This document shows, one piece after another, positions 48,196 through 58,039 of a stretch of 64,000 bases of DNA; within the stretch, counting starts at the first letter, position 1; every line of letters starts with the position of its first letter. The notes below the pieces were generated by a model. The model made no database searches. It was not told the DNA's origin and was given only the letters and a program-made list of their open reading frames with translations. Position numbers and translations under genes: made by a program. The DNA is taken from positions 18,109-82,108 of the forward strand of contig CANPYE010000001.1 in assembly GCA_947588005.1 (NCBI GenBank). Direction: 5' to 3'. This stretch comes from an uncultured Lachnospiraceae bacterium. Its GTDB lineage: Bacteria > Bacillota > Clostridia > Lachnospirales > Lachnospiraceae.

Positions 48196-48225
48196 CTACT
48201 GCTCTACCAACTGAGCTAAGGGCGC
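48153..48225 (-). tRNA. tRNA-Lys (CTT)
   Basis: Minus strand GCGCCCTTAGCTCAGTTGGTAGAGCAGTAGACTCTTAATCTATTTGTCCAGGGTTCGAGTCCCTGAGGGCGCA folds as a cloverleaf; loop CUCUUAA gives anticodon CUU. Confidence 0.93.
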
Positions 48226-48384
48226 ATTCTATGCTGTTTTTCTCGAACACTCGACTATTTTAGCGCAGGGGCTGACAAATGTCAACCCCCTTTTTATATT
48301 TTTTAAGAAAATTTTCGGCAGCGCCGTCTGACAGCCGGCGCTGCATCGCAAATATTCCGGCAGACAGACGGCGCGCAGATATTC

Positions 48385-48702
48385 CTACAGCGCCGCGTCC
48401 AGAGCGCCTGCCAGGGTCTTCTTGTCCTGCATACCGATGAATTTGGCCGCGGGTTCTTCCCCTTTGAACACAATAAACGTGGGGATCGACATAACGCCGT
48501 ACTTCACCGCCATGTCCTGGCTGTCGTCCACATTGATCTTCACGACCTTGGCGCGTCCCTCGTATTCGCCCGCCAGCGCCTCTACCACAGGACCCATAGC
48601 CTTACAGGGGCCGCACCAGTCGGCGTAGAAATCCACCAGCACCGGCATGCCTGCCTTATACACCTCCGCGTCAAAATTCTCAGTCGTTACCATCTTTGCC
48701 AT
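48385..48702 (-). CDS. trxA: Thioredoxin
   Basis: VLVDFYADWCGPCKAMGPVVEALA, MSIPTFIVFKGEE. Confidence 0.97.
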   Translation of the reverse strand: MAKMVTTENFDAEVYKAGMPVLVDFYADWCGPCKAMGPVVEALAGEYEGRAKVVKINVDDSQDMAVKYGVMSIPTFIVFKGEEPAAKFIGMQDKKTLAGALDAAL

Positions 48703-48727
48703 ATTGTACTCCTCCTCGTTTTGTATA

Positions 48728-48874
48728 CTATTTTCCTTTGCCGTCTCCGCCGCCCTGTATGGCCTTCTCCACCGCCTTAAGCGACTTCCAGATCCGCAGA
48801 AACTTCCGGTTCAGCTCCGGTTTATCGCAGGTAGCCTGCTGCAGCTTCACAAGAACCGTCTCGCGCATCCCCAT
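48728..48874 (-). CDS. Small protein, 48 aa
   Basis: Below the track cutoff: MGMRETVLVKLQQATCDKPELNRKFLRIWKSLKAVEKAIQGGGDGKGK, between trmB and trxA. Confidence 0.4.
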   Translation of the reverse strand: MGMRETVLVKLQQATCDKPELNRKFLRIWKSLKAVEKAIQGGGDGKGK

Positions 48875-48906
48875 CCATATCACCAGTTTTACCACTTTTC
48901 TATATT

Positions 48907-49554
48907 TTACTCCATTTTCCGCCGGGTTGCAACCAGTTTACAGATCGGTTTTCCCTCCGATGCGAATTTCTCCTCGTATTCCGTCATCACATTGCCTTCG
49001 GCATACTCGCTGTGGTGCAGATCGAAGGTGAAATAAAGGATCTCCCACCCGGCCGCCGGGATCGATTCCAGAGAATATTCAAAAAGACCTCTGTTGTCCG
49101 TCTTAAATTCCACCGTGCCGTCCGCCGCCAGGATCCGGTCATAAACCGCCAGAAACTGCGGCGATGTCAGACGCCGCTTGGCGTGCCGGTCCTTCGGCCA
49201 GGGATCGGAAAAATTCAGATAGATCTTCGCCGCTTCGCCGGGCCCCAGAATATCCGCAAGCTTCATCGCGTCCACGCAGAGGAAGCGGACGTTGGGCAGC
49301 TGTTCTTCCTCCTGCTTCTGCAGCGCCTTTAAGAGTACGGAGGAATAGAGCTCCACGCCCAGGTAATTGATCTGCGGGTTCTGCCGCGCCAGGTCCATCA
49401 GGAACTTCCCTTTTCCCATGCCGATCTCCACATGGATCGGGCTGCTGTTCCCATACACCTCCGGCCACCGGCGCCGGTACGTTTCCGGCTCCGAAACCAC
49501 ATGGATGCTCTCGGCGATCCGCTGTTCCGCGCCTGTGATATGGCGTAATCTCAT
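48907..49554 (-). CDS. trmB: tRNA (guanine-N7-)-methyltransferase
   Basis: HVEIGMGKGKFLMDLARQNPQINYLGVE, YLNFSDPWPKDRHAKRRLTSPQFL. Confidence 0.96.
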   Translation of the reverse strand: MRLRHITGAEQRIAESIHVVSEPETYRRRWPEVYGNSSPIHVEIGMGKGKFLMDLARQNPQINYLGVELYSSVLLKALQKQEEEQLPNVRFLCVDAMKLADILGPGEAAKIYLNFSDPWPKDRHAKRRLTSPQFLAVYDRILAADGTVEFKTDNRGLFEYSLESIPAAGWEILYFTFDLHHSEYAEGNVMTEYEEKFASEGKPICKLVATRRKME

Positions 49555-49797
49555 AATTTCTGTCTCCTTATGCCGCTTTCTGCTTCATTCTCAGTTCATC
49601 GCGGCCAGTATATCATTACTTTTTTCCTATTTCAACCAATATTTTCCTCACATTTTTAAATTTTTCTTTAATTTTCGAAAATTATTAGTGCATATTTTGT
49701 CGATTAATAGTATAATGAAAAAAAGGTGTGCCGCCATGCCGCATCCGGCAGGCCAAGCCACCCGTACGATACGGAATCGCCGAGAAGGAGGGTATCT

Positions 49798-50712
49798 ATG
49801 CCAGCACCAGTTTCGGGTAATAATTGGGATAAGATCCGTCAGGGGCTTAAAGACGCCCAGATGTTAAACAGCCAGCGAAAATATAATCTGTCCATGGTCA
49901 AGTGCCGCCAGACGCTGGAGTTCATGGTGCAGGATCTGTGCAGCAAGGCTTCCATCACTACCACCAATGCGAATCAGGATCTGGCGTCCCTGATCGACGA
50001 GCTTTATTCCAACCGCTGGATCAGCAAAACCACCTGTGAACATTACCACAAGATCCGTATGCTTGGCAATAAAGCCGTACACGAAGGCAATGAAAACGCC
50101 TACGACGCGAATCAGGCCTGCCAGCTGCTCTCCCATGAAGCGGTTACATTTTCCAAAGATTATATGAACGATTCCCGGCAGCGGCCCCAGCAGCGCAGCT
50201 CTCAGCAGAGACCGGCGCAGCAGCAGCGGGCGGCGGGCGGAAGCGGTCAGTCCAGACCCCGTTCTTCCGCTTCGTCCAGAAGCCGCAGGCGCTCCCAGGA
50301 TGGCTTCCCTCTTTCCAGCACGGATCTGATGCGCATTGCTATCGTGATCATCGCAGTGATCGTCGTAATTGCGCTTGTACGCCTGCTTCGTTCCGGCGAG
50401 CCTTCCACGGACGAAACGACTCCCGCGGTATCGACGGAATCCCTGGCTGACGAACCGACGTCCGCGGCCGAGGAGGATGTTCCGACGACCGCAGCGCCTG
50501 AAACCATGGCCGAGACGACGCCGGCTCCGGTCTATAAGACCACCGATTACCTGAACGTCCGCTCAGAACCGAGTACCAGCAGCCGCCGGTTAGGCGTTCT
50601 GGACGCGGATACGGTAGTCGAATATTTAGGCGATTACGACGCAACCTGGGCCATCATTGACTATGAAGGCACGCAGGCATATGTATCGAAGCAATATCTG
50701 ACGCAGGATTAA
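49798..50712 (+). CDS. Membrane protein with DUF4145-like N-terminus and SH3-like C-terminus
   Basis: N-terminal helical region (RMLGNKAVHEG), TM segment, C-terminal YLNVRSEPSTSSRRLGVL SH3b motif. Start MPAPVSGNNW. Confidence 0.8.
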   Translation: MPAPVSGNNWDKIRQGLKDAQMLNSQRKYNLSMVKCRQTLEFMVQDLCSKASITTTNANQDLASLIDELYSNRWISKTTCEHYHKIRMLGNKAVHEGNENAYDANQACQLLSHEAVTFSKDYMNDSRQRPQQRSSQQRPAQQQRAAGGSGQSRPRSSASSRSRRRSQDGFPLSSTDLMRIAIVIIAVIVVIALVRLLRSGEPSTDETTPAVSTESLADEPTSAAEEDVPTTAAPETMAETTPAPVYKTTDYLNVRSEPSTSSRRLGVLDADTVVEYLGDYDATWAIIDYEGTQAYVSKQYLTQD

Positions 50713-50735
50713 CCCATAGTGGGAGTAAAGATACG

Positions 50736-50877
50736 AAAGAGCGCCGCAGGGTGCTCTTTCCGTATTTCCATGCGAGCCGGACGCCGGCGACGCCTTGCTT
50801 GTATTTCCACGAAAGCAGACCACCGGCGGCGGTTCTGCCCGTATTTCTGCCGGTGTGCCGGCGCGCAGAACCGCGCC
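50736..50877. repeat. Tandem array of ~39-40 bp hairpin units (minus-oriented)
   Basis: GTATTTC boundaries at 50762, 50801 and 50841; arms flank a short CCGGCG-type core. Confidence 0.7.
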
Positions 50878-50881
50878 CTCA

Positions 50882-50910
50882 TTGACAAACAAGCTGTTTT
50901 CTACTATACT
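50882..50910 (+). promoter_or_regulatory. Sigma-A-type promoter
   Basis: TTGACA-N17-TATACT upstream of 50947 CDS. Confidence 0.8.
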
Positions 50911-50946
50911 GAAAGAAAGTTTTATAATCGAATCGAGGGGATATTC

Positions 50947-51645
50947 ATGAAATATATCCACTACGGCCTGGGCATTCTGCTGACCTTCTGCCTGATGATC
51001 GCCCTTCTGCTCACCTCCGTGGAAGCTGTCGCCTACTGGACGCCGGGCTATTATGAAAAAGAATATACGAAATATAACGTCACCGACGCCGTGCATATGG
51101 AGATGGACGACCTGCTGGACGTTACGCACGAGATGATGGCGTACCTGCGCGGCAGGCGCGAGGATCTGCATGTGCCGACAATCGTGGACGGACAGCCCAG
51201 GGAATTTTTCAACGACCGCGAGATCGCGCATATGGAGGACGTGCGCGGCCTGTTCATCGGCGGTCTGCGGCTGCGGCTTATATGCCTCGCTGTTATCGTG
51301 ATCTGTCTGGCCGTTATGGCCGCGACGAAGGCGAACCTGCGGCACGTGCTTCCGAGGGCTGTCTGCGCGGGGACCGGGCTGTTCTTCGCCGGGGTCTGTA
51401 TACTGGCGGCGGTTATATTTTCGGATTTTTCGAAATACTTTATCATCTTCCACCACATTTTCTTCGATAACGACCTGTGGATTCTCGATCCCCGGACCGA
51501 TCTGCTGATCAACATTGTACCGGAGCCGTTCTTTATGGACACGGCGGCACGGATCGCGCTGGTCTACGGTATCTCTGTGGCAGCCGTCTTTCTGGTATGC
51601 CTCGGGATCGTACTGACCGGACGGCGCAAAAAGAAAGCACAGTAA
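50947..51645 (+). CDS. TIGR01906/DUF1461-like membrane protein
   Basis: MKYIHYGLGILLTFCLMIALLLTS…NDREIAHMEDVRGLF, several TM segments, LLINIVPEPFFMD. Confidence 0.8.
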   Translation: MKYIHYGLGILLTFCLMIALLLTSVEAVAYWTPGYYEKEYTKYNVTDAVHMEMDDLLDVTHEMMAYLRGRREDLHVPTIVDGQPREFFNDREIAHMEDVRGLFIGGLRLRLICLAVIVICLAVMAATKANLRHVLPRAVCAGTGLFFAGVCILAAVIFSDFSKYFIIFHHIFFDNDLWILDPRTDLLINIVPEPFFMDTAARIALVYGISVAAVFLVCLGIVLTGRRKKKAQ

Positions 51646-51694
51646 CCGCGAAACCTTCCGCTTTATATAGCAAGAAAGGATCAGCCTATCATTT

Positions 51695-53200
51695 ATGAAG
51701 AAAATCATTTCCGTTCTTCTGTGCCTTGTTCTGATCTTCGGCCTGCTGCCGGCGCGGGAAGTCCGCGCGGAAGGAGACTGGCCGGAGAACGTGAGCATCG
51801 AAGCGGAAGGCGGCATCGTCATAGACGCCTCCACCGGAGCGATCCTCTATGGCAGGAACATCCACAACACCTACTACCCCGCCAGCATCACAAAGATCCT
51901 GACGGCTCTTATTGTACTGGAAAACTGCAGTCTGGACGAAACCGTCCTGTTCTCCCACAACGCGGTCTACAATGTAGAAGCCGGCAGCACAAGCGCGGGC
52001 CTGGACGAAGGCGATACGTTAAGCGTCCGCGACTGTCTCTACGCCCTTCTTTTAAAATCAGCCAATGAAGTCGCTAACGCCCTTGCGGAGCATGTGGCCG
52101 GAAGCATCGACGATTTCGCCGTGATGATGAACGAAAAGGCCCGCTCCCTGGGCTGTGTGGACTCCCATTTCGCCAATCCGAGCGGACTGAATAACGACCA
52201 GCACTATACCTCCGCCTACGATATGGCCCTGATCGGCCGGGCGGCGCTTCAGAACGAGACGTTCATGAAGATCGATTCCACGCTTTACTACGATCTTCCC
52301 GTCACGAAGCGGAACCCGGAGGGCGTGCGCATTTATCCGGGACATAAGATGCTAAAGAAAAATATGCCCGAATACTACAGCGGCTGTCTGGGCGGCAAGA
52401 CCGGCTATACTTCGCTGGCGGGCAATACGCTGGTCACCTTTGCGGAGCGGGACGGCATGCGCCTGGTCGCCGTCGTACTGAACGGACACCAATCCCACTA
52501 CCGGGATACAAAGGCTCTCCTGGATTTCGGTTTTAATAATTTTCAGACCGTCAAAGCAGCGGATTTTGATTCCGCCTATACGGCGGTGGAGAATGATATG
52601 GTCATTGCGGGGCTTCCCGCGGCGGAGCTGTCCGGCCTGCAGCTGGATCCTGCTGGCGCGCTGACGCTGCCGCGGTCCGGCGATCCGGCCTCCGTGACTT
52701 CGCATCTGACCTATGAGCTGACGGAAAACGCGCCGTCCGGCGCCATCGCTCGGGTCGATTATCAATGGGGCGACCGAATGCTTGGCTGCGCCTACCTCAC
52801 CATGAATACGGTCGGAGGAGACGCTTCCGCCATTCCCGCTTCCATGCTGGAGGAGATCCGCGATATCACGCTTCATGCGGAGAGCGACGCCGCGGAATCC
52901 ACAGCCGCAGCACAGCCGGAACGGGCGCCCTTCTATATCCCGCCGATCGTATTCACCGTGCTTGGCATTATTGCGGCGCTCGGAGCGGTCTGCGCGGTCT
53001 TCGTGGCCATACGGGCTTATCAGGAGAAAAAAGAAGCGGAAGCCCGCATGCGCCGGCGGCAGAAGCGCATGGCACGCATGGGCGACGGGGTCTCCGCAGC
53101 GGATATCGATCTGGAAATGGAGCGCCGCCGGAATTATTACACCGCTAAGAAGCGGTCCCGCGGAAAACGGCCAAAACGGCCGGGGGATACCTTCTTATAA
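51695..53200 (+). CDS. D-alanyl-D-alanine carboxypeptidase (serine-type)
   Basis: YPASITKILTALIVLENC (SxxK), KSANEVANALAEH (SxN), GKTGYTSLAGNT (KTG), C-terminal TM. Confidence 0.95.
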   Translation: MKKIISVLLCLVLIFGLLPAREVRAEGDWPENVSIEAEGGIVIDASTGAILYGRNIHNTYYPASITKILTALIVLENCSLDETVLFSHNAVYNVEAGSTSAGLDEGDTLSVRDCLYALLLKSANEVANALAEHVAGSIDDFAVMMNEKARSLGCVDSHFANPSGLNNDQHYTSAYDMALIGRAALQNETFMKIDSTLYYDLPVTKRNPEGVRIYPGHKMLKKNMPEYYSGCLGGKTGYTSLAGNTLVTFAERDGMRLVAVVLNGHQSHYRDTKALLDFGFNNFQTVKAADFDSAYTAVENDMVIAGLPAAELSGLQLDPAGALTLPRSGDPASVTSHLTYELTENAPSGAIARVDYQWGDRMLGCAYLTMNTVGGDASAIPASMLEEIRDITLHAESDAAESTAAAQPERAPFYIPPIVFTVLGIIAALGAVCAVFVAIRAYQEKKEAEARMRRRQKRMARMGDGVSAADIDLEMERRRNYYTAKKRSRGKRPKRPGDTFL

Positions 53201-53246
53201 ACAGAGATGCGGCATCGGTACGTCTTTCGCATACGGATCTCATGGA

Positions 53247-53271
53247 AAAGCGGCGGTAATTCCGCCGCTTT
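53247..53271. terminator. Bidirectional terminator
   Basis: AAAGCGGCGG taatt CCGCCGCTTT between convergent genes. Confidence 0.8.
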
Positions 53272-54280
53272 ACTCATGCTTTTTCGCAGCCAGCCGTCTC
53301 TCCCGGCTGTGCTCCCGTTTCCTCTGCCGCTGCTCCTCCCGCTTTTCAAAAATCTCCCGGGCGGCTGCTTCGTCCACCAGCTTCATGGTCTTCACCACAT
53401 AGACGCTGTCGTCGTCCTTTTCCTTCTTCCGAATACGGATCTTACCGCGCACATAGCCGTGCTCCGGGCACACCGCCAGACAAAGGTACTGCCTGGAATT
53501 GACCGCGAACCACTGGAATTTCTTCCGGAGCATCCGCCGGCATTCCCGGCAGACCATATCGGTCACATTCTTATCCGCAAGGGCGTCGTCCCGCGACGCG
53601 AATTCCCGCGACACATATTTCAGATACGTCGGAAACTCCAGCCGCAGTTCCTCGTCCGCGTCCCGCGGCAGCCGGTAATAATCCACCGACAGATAATCCT
53701 TAAGCGTTCCGAAATCCAGCGCCTGCATCACCTTGCCGGTATAGTAAGCGTCATCCAGCGCCCGGTGGAAAGGCCGCTCCTCCTCCAGTCCCAGCTCCTC
53801 GACCACCCGGTCCAGCGACAACTTCTCGCTGCTTTCGCCAAGCTGGAGCGCGTACAGCTTCTGTATGTCATAATAGCACAGCGGGAACGCGAAAGGATTC
53901 TCCATCCCGTAGAAATCCATATTCCGCTGGAGCTCCACCAGATCCATGGAGCCCCATGTGCAGAATATGGCTCCCTCTCCGCACCATTTAAAAAAGTTTC
54001 CCACGGCATCCGGAAAATAACTTCCCTGGCTTACCAGATCCTTCATATGCAGGTGGGTCACCTGAATAATCCGATAATGCAGCTGCGTATACACCTGAGG
54101 CGTCACCAGCTGATGGTATTCGGAAATGATCTGGAGCCGCTCGTTCAGCTTCACCGCGCCGATTTCGATGATCTCAAAGGGAAAATGCTCTATGGAGTTT
54201 TCTTTTCCGCTCGGACTCTGGTTCCATTCCAGGTCGAACACAATGTACGAACTGCTCATCATGCGCCCTGCCCGCTTCAC
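53270..54280 (-). CDS. DnaQ-like 3'-5' exonuclease domain protein
   Basis: YIVFDLEWNQSPSG, EIIEIGAVKL, HRALDDAYYTGKVM. Confidence 0.88.
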   Translation of the reverse strand: MKRAGRMMSSSYIVFDLEWNQSPSGKENSIEHFPFEIIEIGAVKLNERLQIISEYHQLVTPQVYTQLHYRIIQVTHLHMKDLVSQGSYFPDAVGNFFKWCGEGAIFCTWGSMDLVELQRNMDFYGMENPFAFPLCYYDIQKLYALQLGESSEKLSLDRVVEELGLEEERPFHRALDDAYYTGKVMQALDFGTLKDYLSVDYYRLPRDADEELRLEFPTYLKYVSREFASRDDALADKNVTDMVCRECRRMLRKKFQWFAVNSRQYLCLAVCPEHGYVRGKIRIRKKEKDDDSVYVVKTMKLVDEAAAREIFEKREEQRQRKREHSRERRLAAKKHE

Positions 54281-54387
54281 AATTTAAACGACACCGTAGG
54301 AGATATCTGTGTGGACAGTATAGCACAGTTTTCAGCTTGTGTACAGAGATTATATAAATAAAAACCTATAGAAGACAACCGGCAATT

Positions 54388-55464
54388 TTAATATGTAAAC
54401 ATCTGCGTCCAATATTTTACGCCGCCCTGCTCATAATATCCGACGCCCAGCTTTGTATAGCGGCTGTCCAGGATGTTCGCCCGGTGGCCGGCGCTGTTCA
54501 TCCATTCCGTCATGACGCGTTCCGGCGTATCGTAACCATAAGCAATGTTCTCGCCGGCTCCGTTGTAGGAGATTCCCCGCTGATCCAGAACCGTATTGAA
54601 ATACGTTCCGTTCGGACGGTAATGGGAGAAATTCCCCACGATTTCCTGCGCGCGTACATCCGCCGCCGCCGAAAGCGCTGCAGACGCCGTTACCGGAGAA
54701 AGCCCGGCCGCTGCCCGCTGAACGTTAACCAGCTCTACGATGCGGGTGATGTAGGACGCCATCTCGCCGCCGTCCCCGGACTGCCCGCCTGTACCCGTTC
54801 CCGGCTGCTGCCCGGCGCCGCCATTGTTCTGACCGTTATTCTGGCCGCTGTTCTGACCGTTATTCTGGCCGCTGTTCTGACCATTATTCTGGCCGCCGGA
54901 CTGTGAGTTGTTTCCCTGACCGGAACCATTCCACAACCAGAAATCCTTCCAGTCGCCGTCCTGCTGCCAGAAATCACGGTTCTGCCCGCCAAGCCACGGA
55001 AACCAGCTGGTCCATGGACTCTGTAAGTCCGGGAGCTGCGTATCTGGTTCCTGAATATCCGGCGATTCTCCCGCAGCCGGCCCCTGTCCCGGGAACCACT
55101 CAGCTCCGGGCGCCTGTGTCTCCGGCGCCTGTACCTCCGGCATCTGCCCCGCATCCGGTCCCTGACCCGGGAACCACTCGGCCCCGGGCGTCTGCGTCCC
55201 CGGCGTCTGTACTTCCGGCGTCTGCCCTGCATCTGGCCCCTGTCCCGGGAACCACTCGGCTCCGGGCGCCTGTGTCTCCGGCGCCTGCACTTCCGGCGTC
55301 TGCGCCATCCACGAACCCTGTCCCGGAAACCACTCGCTGCCCTGCTCCTGCACCACATTCCCGCAGCCTGCTGCGCACGGCGGCGCAGCTCCCCGGGCCG
55401 GTTTCGCCAGCACACTCGATATAAAGATTCCTACTGCCGCCGCGTAAAAAATAATCCTTTTCAT
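54388..55464 (-). CDS. CAP-domain secreted protein with two repeat regions
   Basis: C-terminal CAP domain (LVNVQRAAAGLSPV…GENIAYGYDTPERVMTEWMNSAGHRANILDSRYTKLGVGYYEQGGVKYWTQMF); APGAEWFPGQGPDAGQTPEVQ and GQNNGQNS repeats. Confidence 0.92.
   Translation of the reverse strand: MKRIIFYAAAVGIFISSVLAKPARGAAPPCAAGCGNVVQEQGSEWFPGQGSWMAQTPEVQAPETQAPGAEWFPGQGPDAGQTPEVQTPGTQTPGAEWFPGQGPDAGQMPEVQAPETQAPGAEWFPGQGPAAGESPDIQEPDTQLPDLQSPWTSWFPWLGGQNRDFWQQDGDWKDFWLWNGSGQGNNSQSGGQNNGQNSGQNNGQNSGQNNGQNNGGAGQQPGTGTGGQSGDGGEMASYITRIVELVNVQRAAAGLSPVTASAALSAAADVRAQEIVGNFSHYRPNGTYFNTVLDQRGISYNGAGENIAYGYDTPERVMTEWMNSAGHRANILDSRYTKLGVGYYEQGGVKYWTQMFTY
54815..55330. repeat. Coding tandem repeats in the CAP protein (approximate limits)
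   Basis: 78-bp (26 aa) units, about 3-4 copies, plus 24-bp GQNNGQNS units. Confidence 0.8.
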
Positions 55465-55727
55465 CCGCTTTCCTCCTGTATTACATATGTTTTACATTTC
55501 TGTTACAAAATTATCGTATCATACAGCCTCTGGAAATTCCATAGGAAACGGCTGGAAGGATTACCAGCGCTTTCATAGCGGCAGGCGGCAGACCGGCGGC
55601 AGGCCTTACAAATCTTTCTTGTAATTTATTTCCGCGTTTTGTATAATATAGCTTAATCGGAAGAAACGGTGTTTTGCACAAGCGTGTCCGGAGGACATGA
55701 TATAACACACCTCAGGAAAGGACTAAA

Positions 55728-56618
55728 ATGACTATGAAGAAATCTGCCTTTCACCGTGCAGCCGCATTTGCCCTGGCGCTGGCACTTGGAACGATGATGC
55801 CGGTCATTGCCCAGGCGGCCGTGATCCGGACTCCATCCGCCGACGGGAGCGTTACTTACGGCAACGGCAGCGCGGTGATCGACGCCTCTCATACTTCAGA
55901 CGGCTACGTCATGATTCGGTATAGCGGCAGCGCTAAGAGAATCAAGGTACGCATTACAAAGAACACTCAGTACACATACGACCTGAATGTATCCGGCGCC
56001 TATGAGACATTTCCGCTGACGGAGGGCGACGGCGCTTATTCCGTTGCGATTTTCGAGCAGGTAGAAGGAAGCATGTACGCGCAGGCGGTAAACCAAACGA
56101 TCAATGTCTCCCTCTCCAACGACAAGCTGCCGTTCCTGTATCCGAACCAGTTCTGTAACTACAACGCCATGTCCGCCGTGGTCGGCGTGTCCGACACGGT
56201 ATGCGCCGGCGTCACGGATCCGCTCCAGAAGGTTGCCGCCATATACAATTACGCGGTGAATAATCTTTCTTACGACTATAATAAAGCGGCTACCGTCCAG
56301 AGCGGCTACCTGCCAAACATCGACAGCACGCTGGCAGCCCGCAGCGGTATCTGCTTCGATTACGCGTCCATGATGGTCGCCATGCTTCGGCTGCAGGATA
56401 TTCCTTCCAAACTGGTCATCGGCTACACCGGCGGCCAATACCACGCCTGGGTCAGCGTCTACACCGACGCCCAGGGCTGGATCGATAATGTTATCTTTTT
56501 TAACGGCAATGACTGGCGGTTCATGGATCCGACCTTTGCTTCTACCGGCAAGGGGAATCCTTCCGTCATTGAGCATATCAAAAACTCCGCAAATTACTCC
56601 GCGAAGTTTACCTACTGA
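55728..56618 (+). CDS. Secreted transglutaminase-like domain protein
   Basis: Signal peptide; GICFDYASMMVAMLRLQDIPSKLVIGYTGGQYHAWVSVY…WRFMDPTFAS. Confidence 0.92.
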   Translation: MTMKKSAFHRAAAFALALALGTMMPVIAQAAVIRTPSADGSVTYGNGSAVIDASHTSDGYVMIRYSGSAKRIKVRITKNTQYTYDLNVSGAYETFPLTEGDGAYSVAIFEQVEGSMYAQAVNQTINVSLSNDKLPFLYPNQFCNYNAMSAVVGVSDTVCAGVTDPLQKVAAIYNYAVNNLSYDYNKAATVQSGYLPNIDSTLAARSGICFDYASMMVAMLRLQDIPSKLVIGYTGGQYHAWVSVYTDAQGWIDNVIFFNGNDWRFMDPTFASTGKGNPSVIEHIKNSANYSAKFTY

Positions 56619-56638
56619 TACGAACGGAGGTTTCCCGT

Positions 56639-57688
56639 ATGGCGAAGACAAAATCACCGTTTAAAGGCCTGGCCCTGGCCGGCTTCTGTATGCAGATCTC
56701 CCTGCTGTTCAAATCCGCCGTTCCGATTTACGAAGGCCTGACGGTCATGGCAGAAGACGCCGCCGATGAAAATGAAAAGAAGATCCTCACCGGTATGTCC
56801 GACAAGATCCGGATGGGCGGTTCCTTCAGTCAGGCCGTCACTGAAGCGGACTGCTTTCCTCCCTATATGGTCGAAATGATCGTTCTGGGCGAGCGCACCG
56901 GTACGCTGGATGTAACCCTGGAAGGACTTTCCGATTACTATGAGCGTGAAACCAGACTGGCCGAGAGCCTGCGGAGGGCTCTCACCTATCCGGCCATGAT
57001 GGTATTTATGCTTCTTGTGATCTTATTTATCCTGTTTACAAGAATCATGCCTGTCTTCTCCGGCGTCTATGAGCAGCTGGGCGCGGCGATTCCGCCGGTG
57101 GCTCAGGCCGCCATCCGGATCGGCGGCATCTTAAGCGGCGTGGCTCTGGCGGTCATCATCATTCTCGCTGCAGCCATCATCTTCATCCGCCTTTTAAGCA
57201 GCGGCAGCAAACAGCCGGCCTTCGCCGCTGCCGTCATAAATTTCATAAACTCCCATTCAAATATCAGCCGGATGTCTGCTCTGCGCCGTTTCTGCAGCAC
57301 TATTTCCGTGACGCTGCGCTGCGGCCTGCGGCTGGAGGAAGGTATGAATATGGCGGAAAAGCTGGCGGACCATCCGCAGATATCCGCATCCATTAAGAAG
57401 GCCAACGAACTGGTGCTTAATGGCAGCAGCTTCTATGACGCAGTGAAGGACGCGGAACTGTTCTCCGGTTTTGACCTGCAGCTTCTGCGCGTGGCCAGCC
57501 GGGCCGGTCAGCTTGAATCCATCCTGCGCAGGCTGGCGGACGATTACGACCAGAAGACGGAAGACGCTCTGGATTCCATGGTGGCCCGCCTGGAGCCGGC
57601 CATCGTTACGGTTCTTGCCGTCGCCGTCGGTCTGGTGCTTCTGTCCGTCATGCTTCCGTTAGCCGGCATCCTGTCCGCGATCGGTTAG
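56639..57688 (+). CDS. Type II secretion/type IV pilus F (PilC-like) protein
   Basis: VLGERTGTLDVTLEGLSDYYERETRLAESLRRALTYPAMM and repeated F-domain RVASRAGQLESILRRLADDYDQKTEDALDSMVARLEPAI. Confidence 0.92.
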   Translation: MAKTKSPFKGLALAGFCMQISLLFKSAVPIYEGLTVMAEDAADENEKKILTGMSDKIRMGGSFSQAVTEADCFPPYMVEMIVLGERTGTLDVTLEGLSDYYERETRLAESLRRALTYPAMMVFMLLVILFILFTRIMPVFSGVYEQLGAAIPPVAQAAIRIGGILSGVALAVIIILAAAIIFIRLLSSGSKQPAFAAAVINFINSHSNISRMSALRRFCSTISVTLRCGLRLEEGMNMAEKLADHPQISASIKKANELVLNGSSFYDAVKDAELFSGFDLQLLRVASRAGQLESILRRLADDYDQKTEDALDSMVARLEPAIVTVLAVAVGLVLLSVMLPLAGILSAIG

Positions 57689-57700
57689 GAGGCGTTTGCT

Positions 57701-58039
57701 ATGATACATGTGGTTCGGCAGAAGAAGAAATTTCCGATCATCGGCCTTCTGGGCTCCGCGGTCCTCATCGCGGCCTGCCTCTATCTGTTTGCGGCAGGAA
57801 CCGGAAGCATAGCCGAACGGACGAAGGAAGAAAATCTGAACACACTGACAGAAGCTGTAAAACGCGCTGCTGTGCAGTGTTATGCCATTGAAGGGCGGTA
57901 TCCGCCCAGCGTGGAATATCTTGAGGAACACTACGGCATTTCCATCGACCGGGAAGTCTATCATGTGTTTTACAGCGGATGGGCCAGCAACATCATGCCT
58001 GACATCACCATAATCCCGGCAGAAAAGGAGGCAGAGTGA
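57701..58039 (+). CDS. Pilus-locus hypothetical protein, pseudopilin-like
   Basis: N-terminal TM; AVKRAAVQCYAIEGRYPPSVEYLEEHYG. Confidence 0.65.
   Translation: MIHVVRQKKKFPIIGLLGSAVLIAACLYLFAAGTGSIAERTKEENLNTLTEAVKRAAVQCYAIEGRYPPSVEYLEEHYGISIDREVYHVFYSGWASNIMPDITIIPAEKEAE

Noticed and set aside
50736-50877. ~39-bp periodic hairpins as a CRISPR array
   Set aside because: No constant long repeat with unique spacers; each unit is an internal inverted repeat and no cas genes are near.
50626-51834. Minus-strand 402-aa ORF
   Set aside because: Runs antisense through the TIGR01906-like gene and the repeat array; no domain support.
54815-55330. Regularly spaced repeats as a CRISPR array
   Set aside because: Repeats are contiguous and in frame within a CAP-domain protein, with no unique spacers or cas genes.
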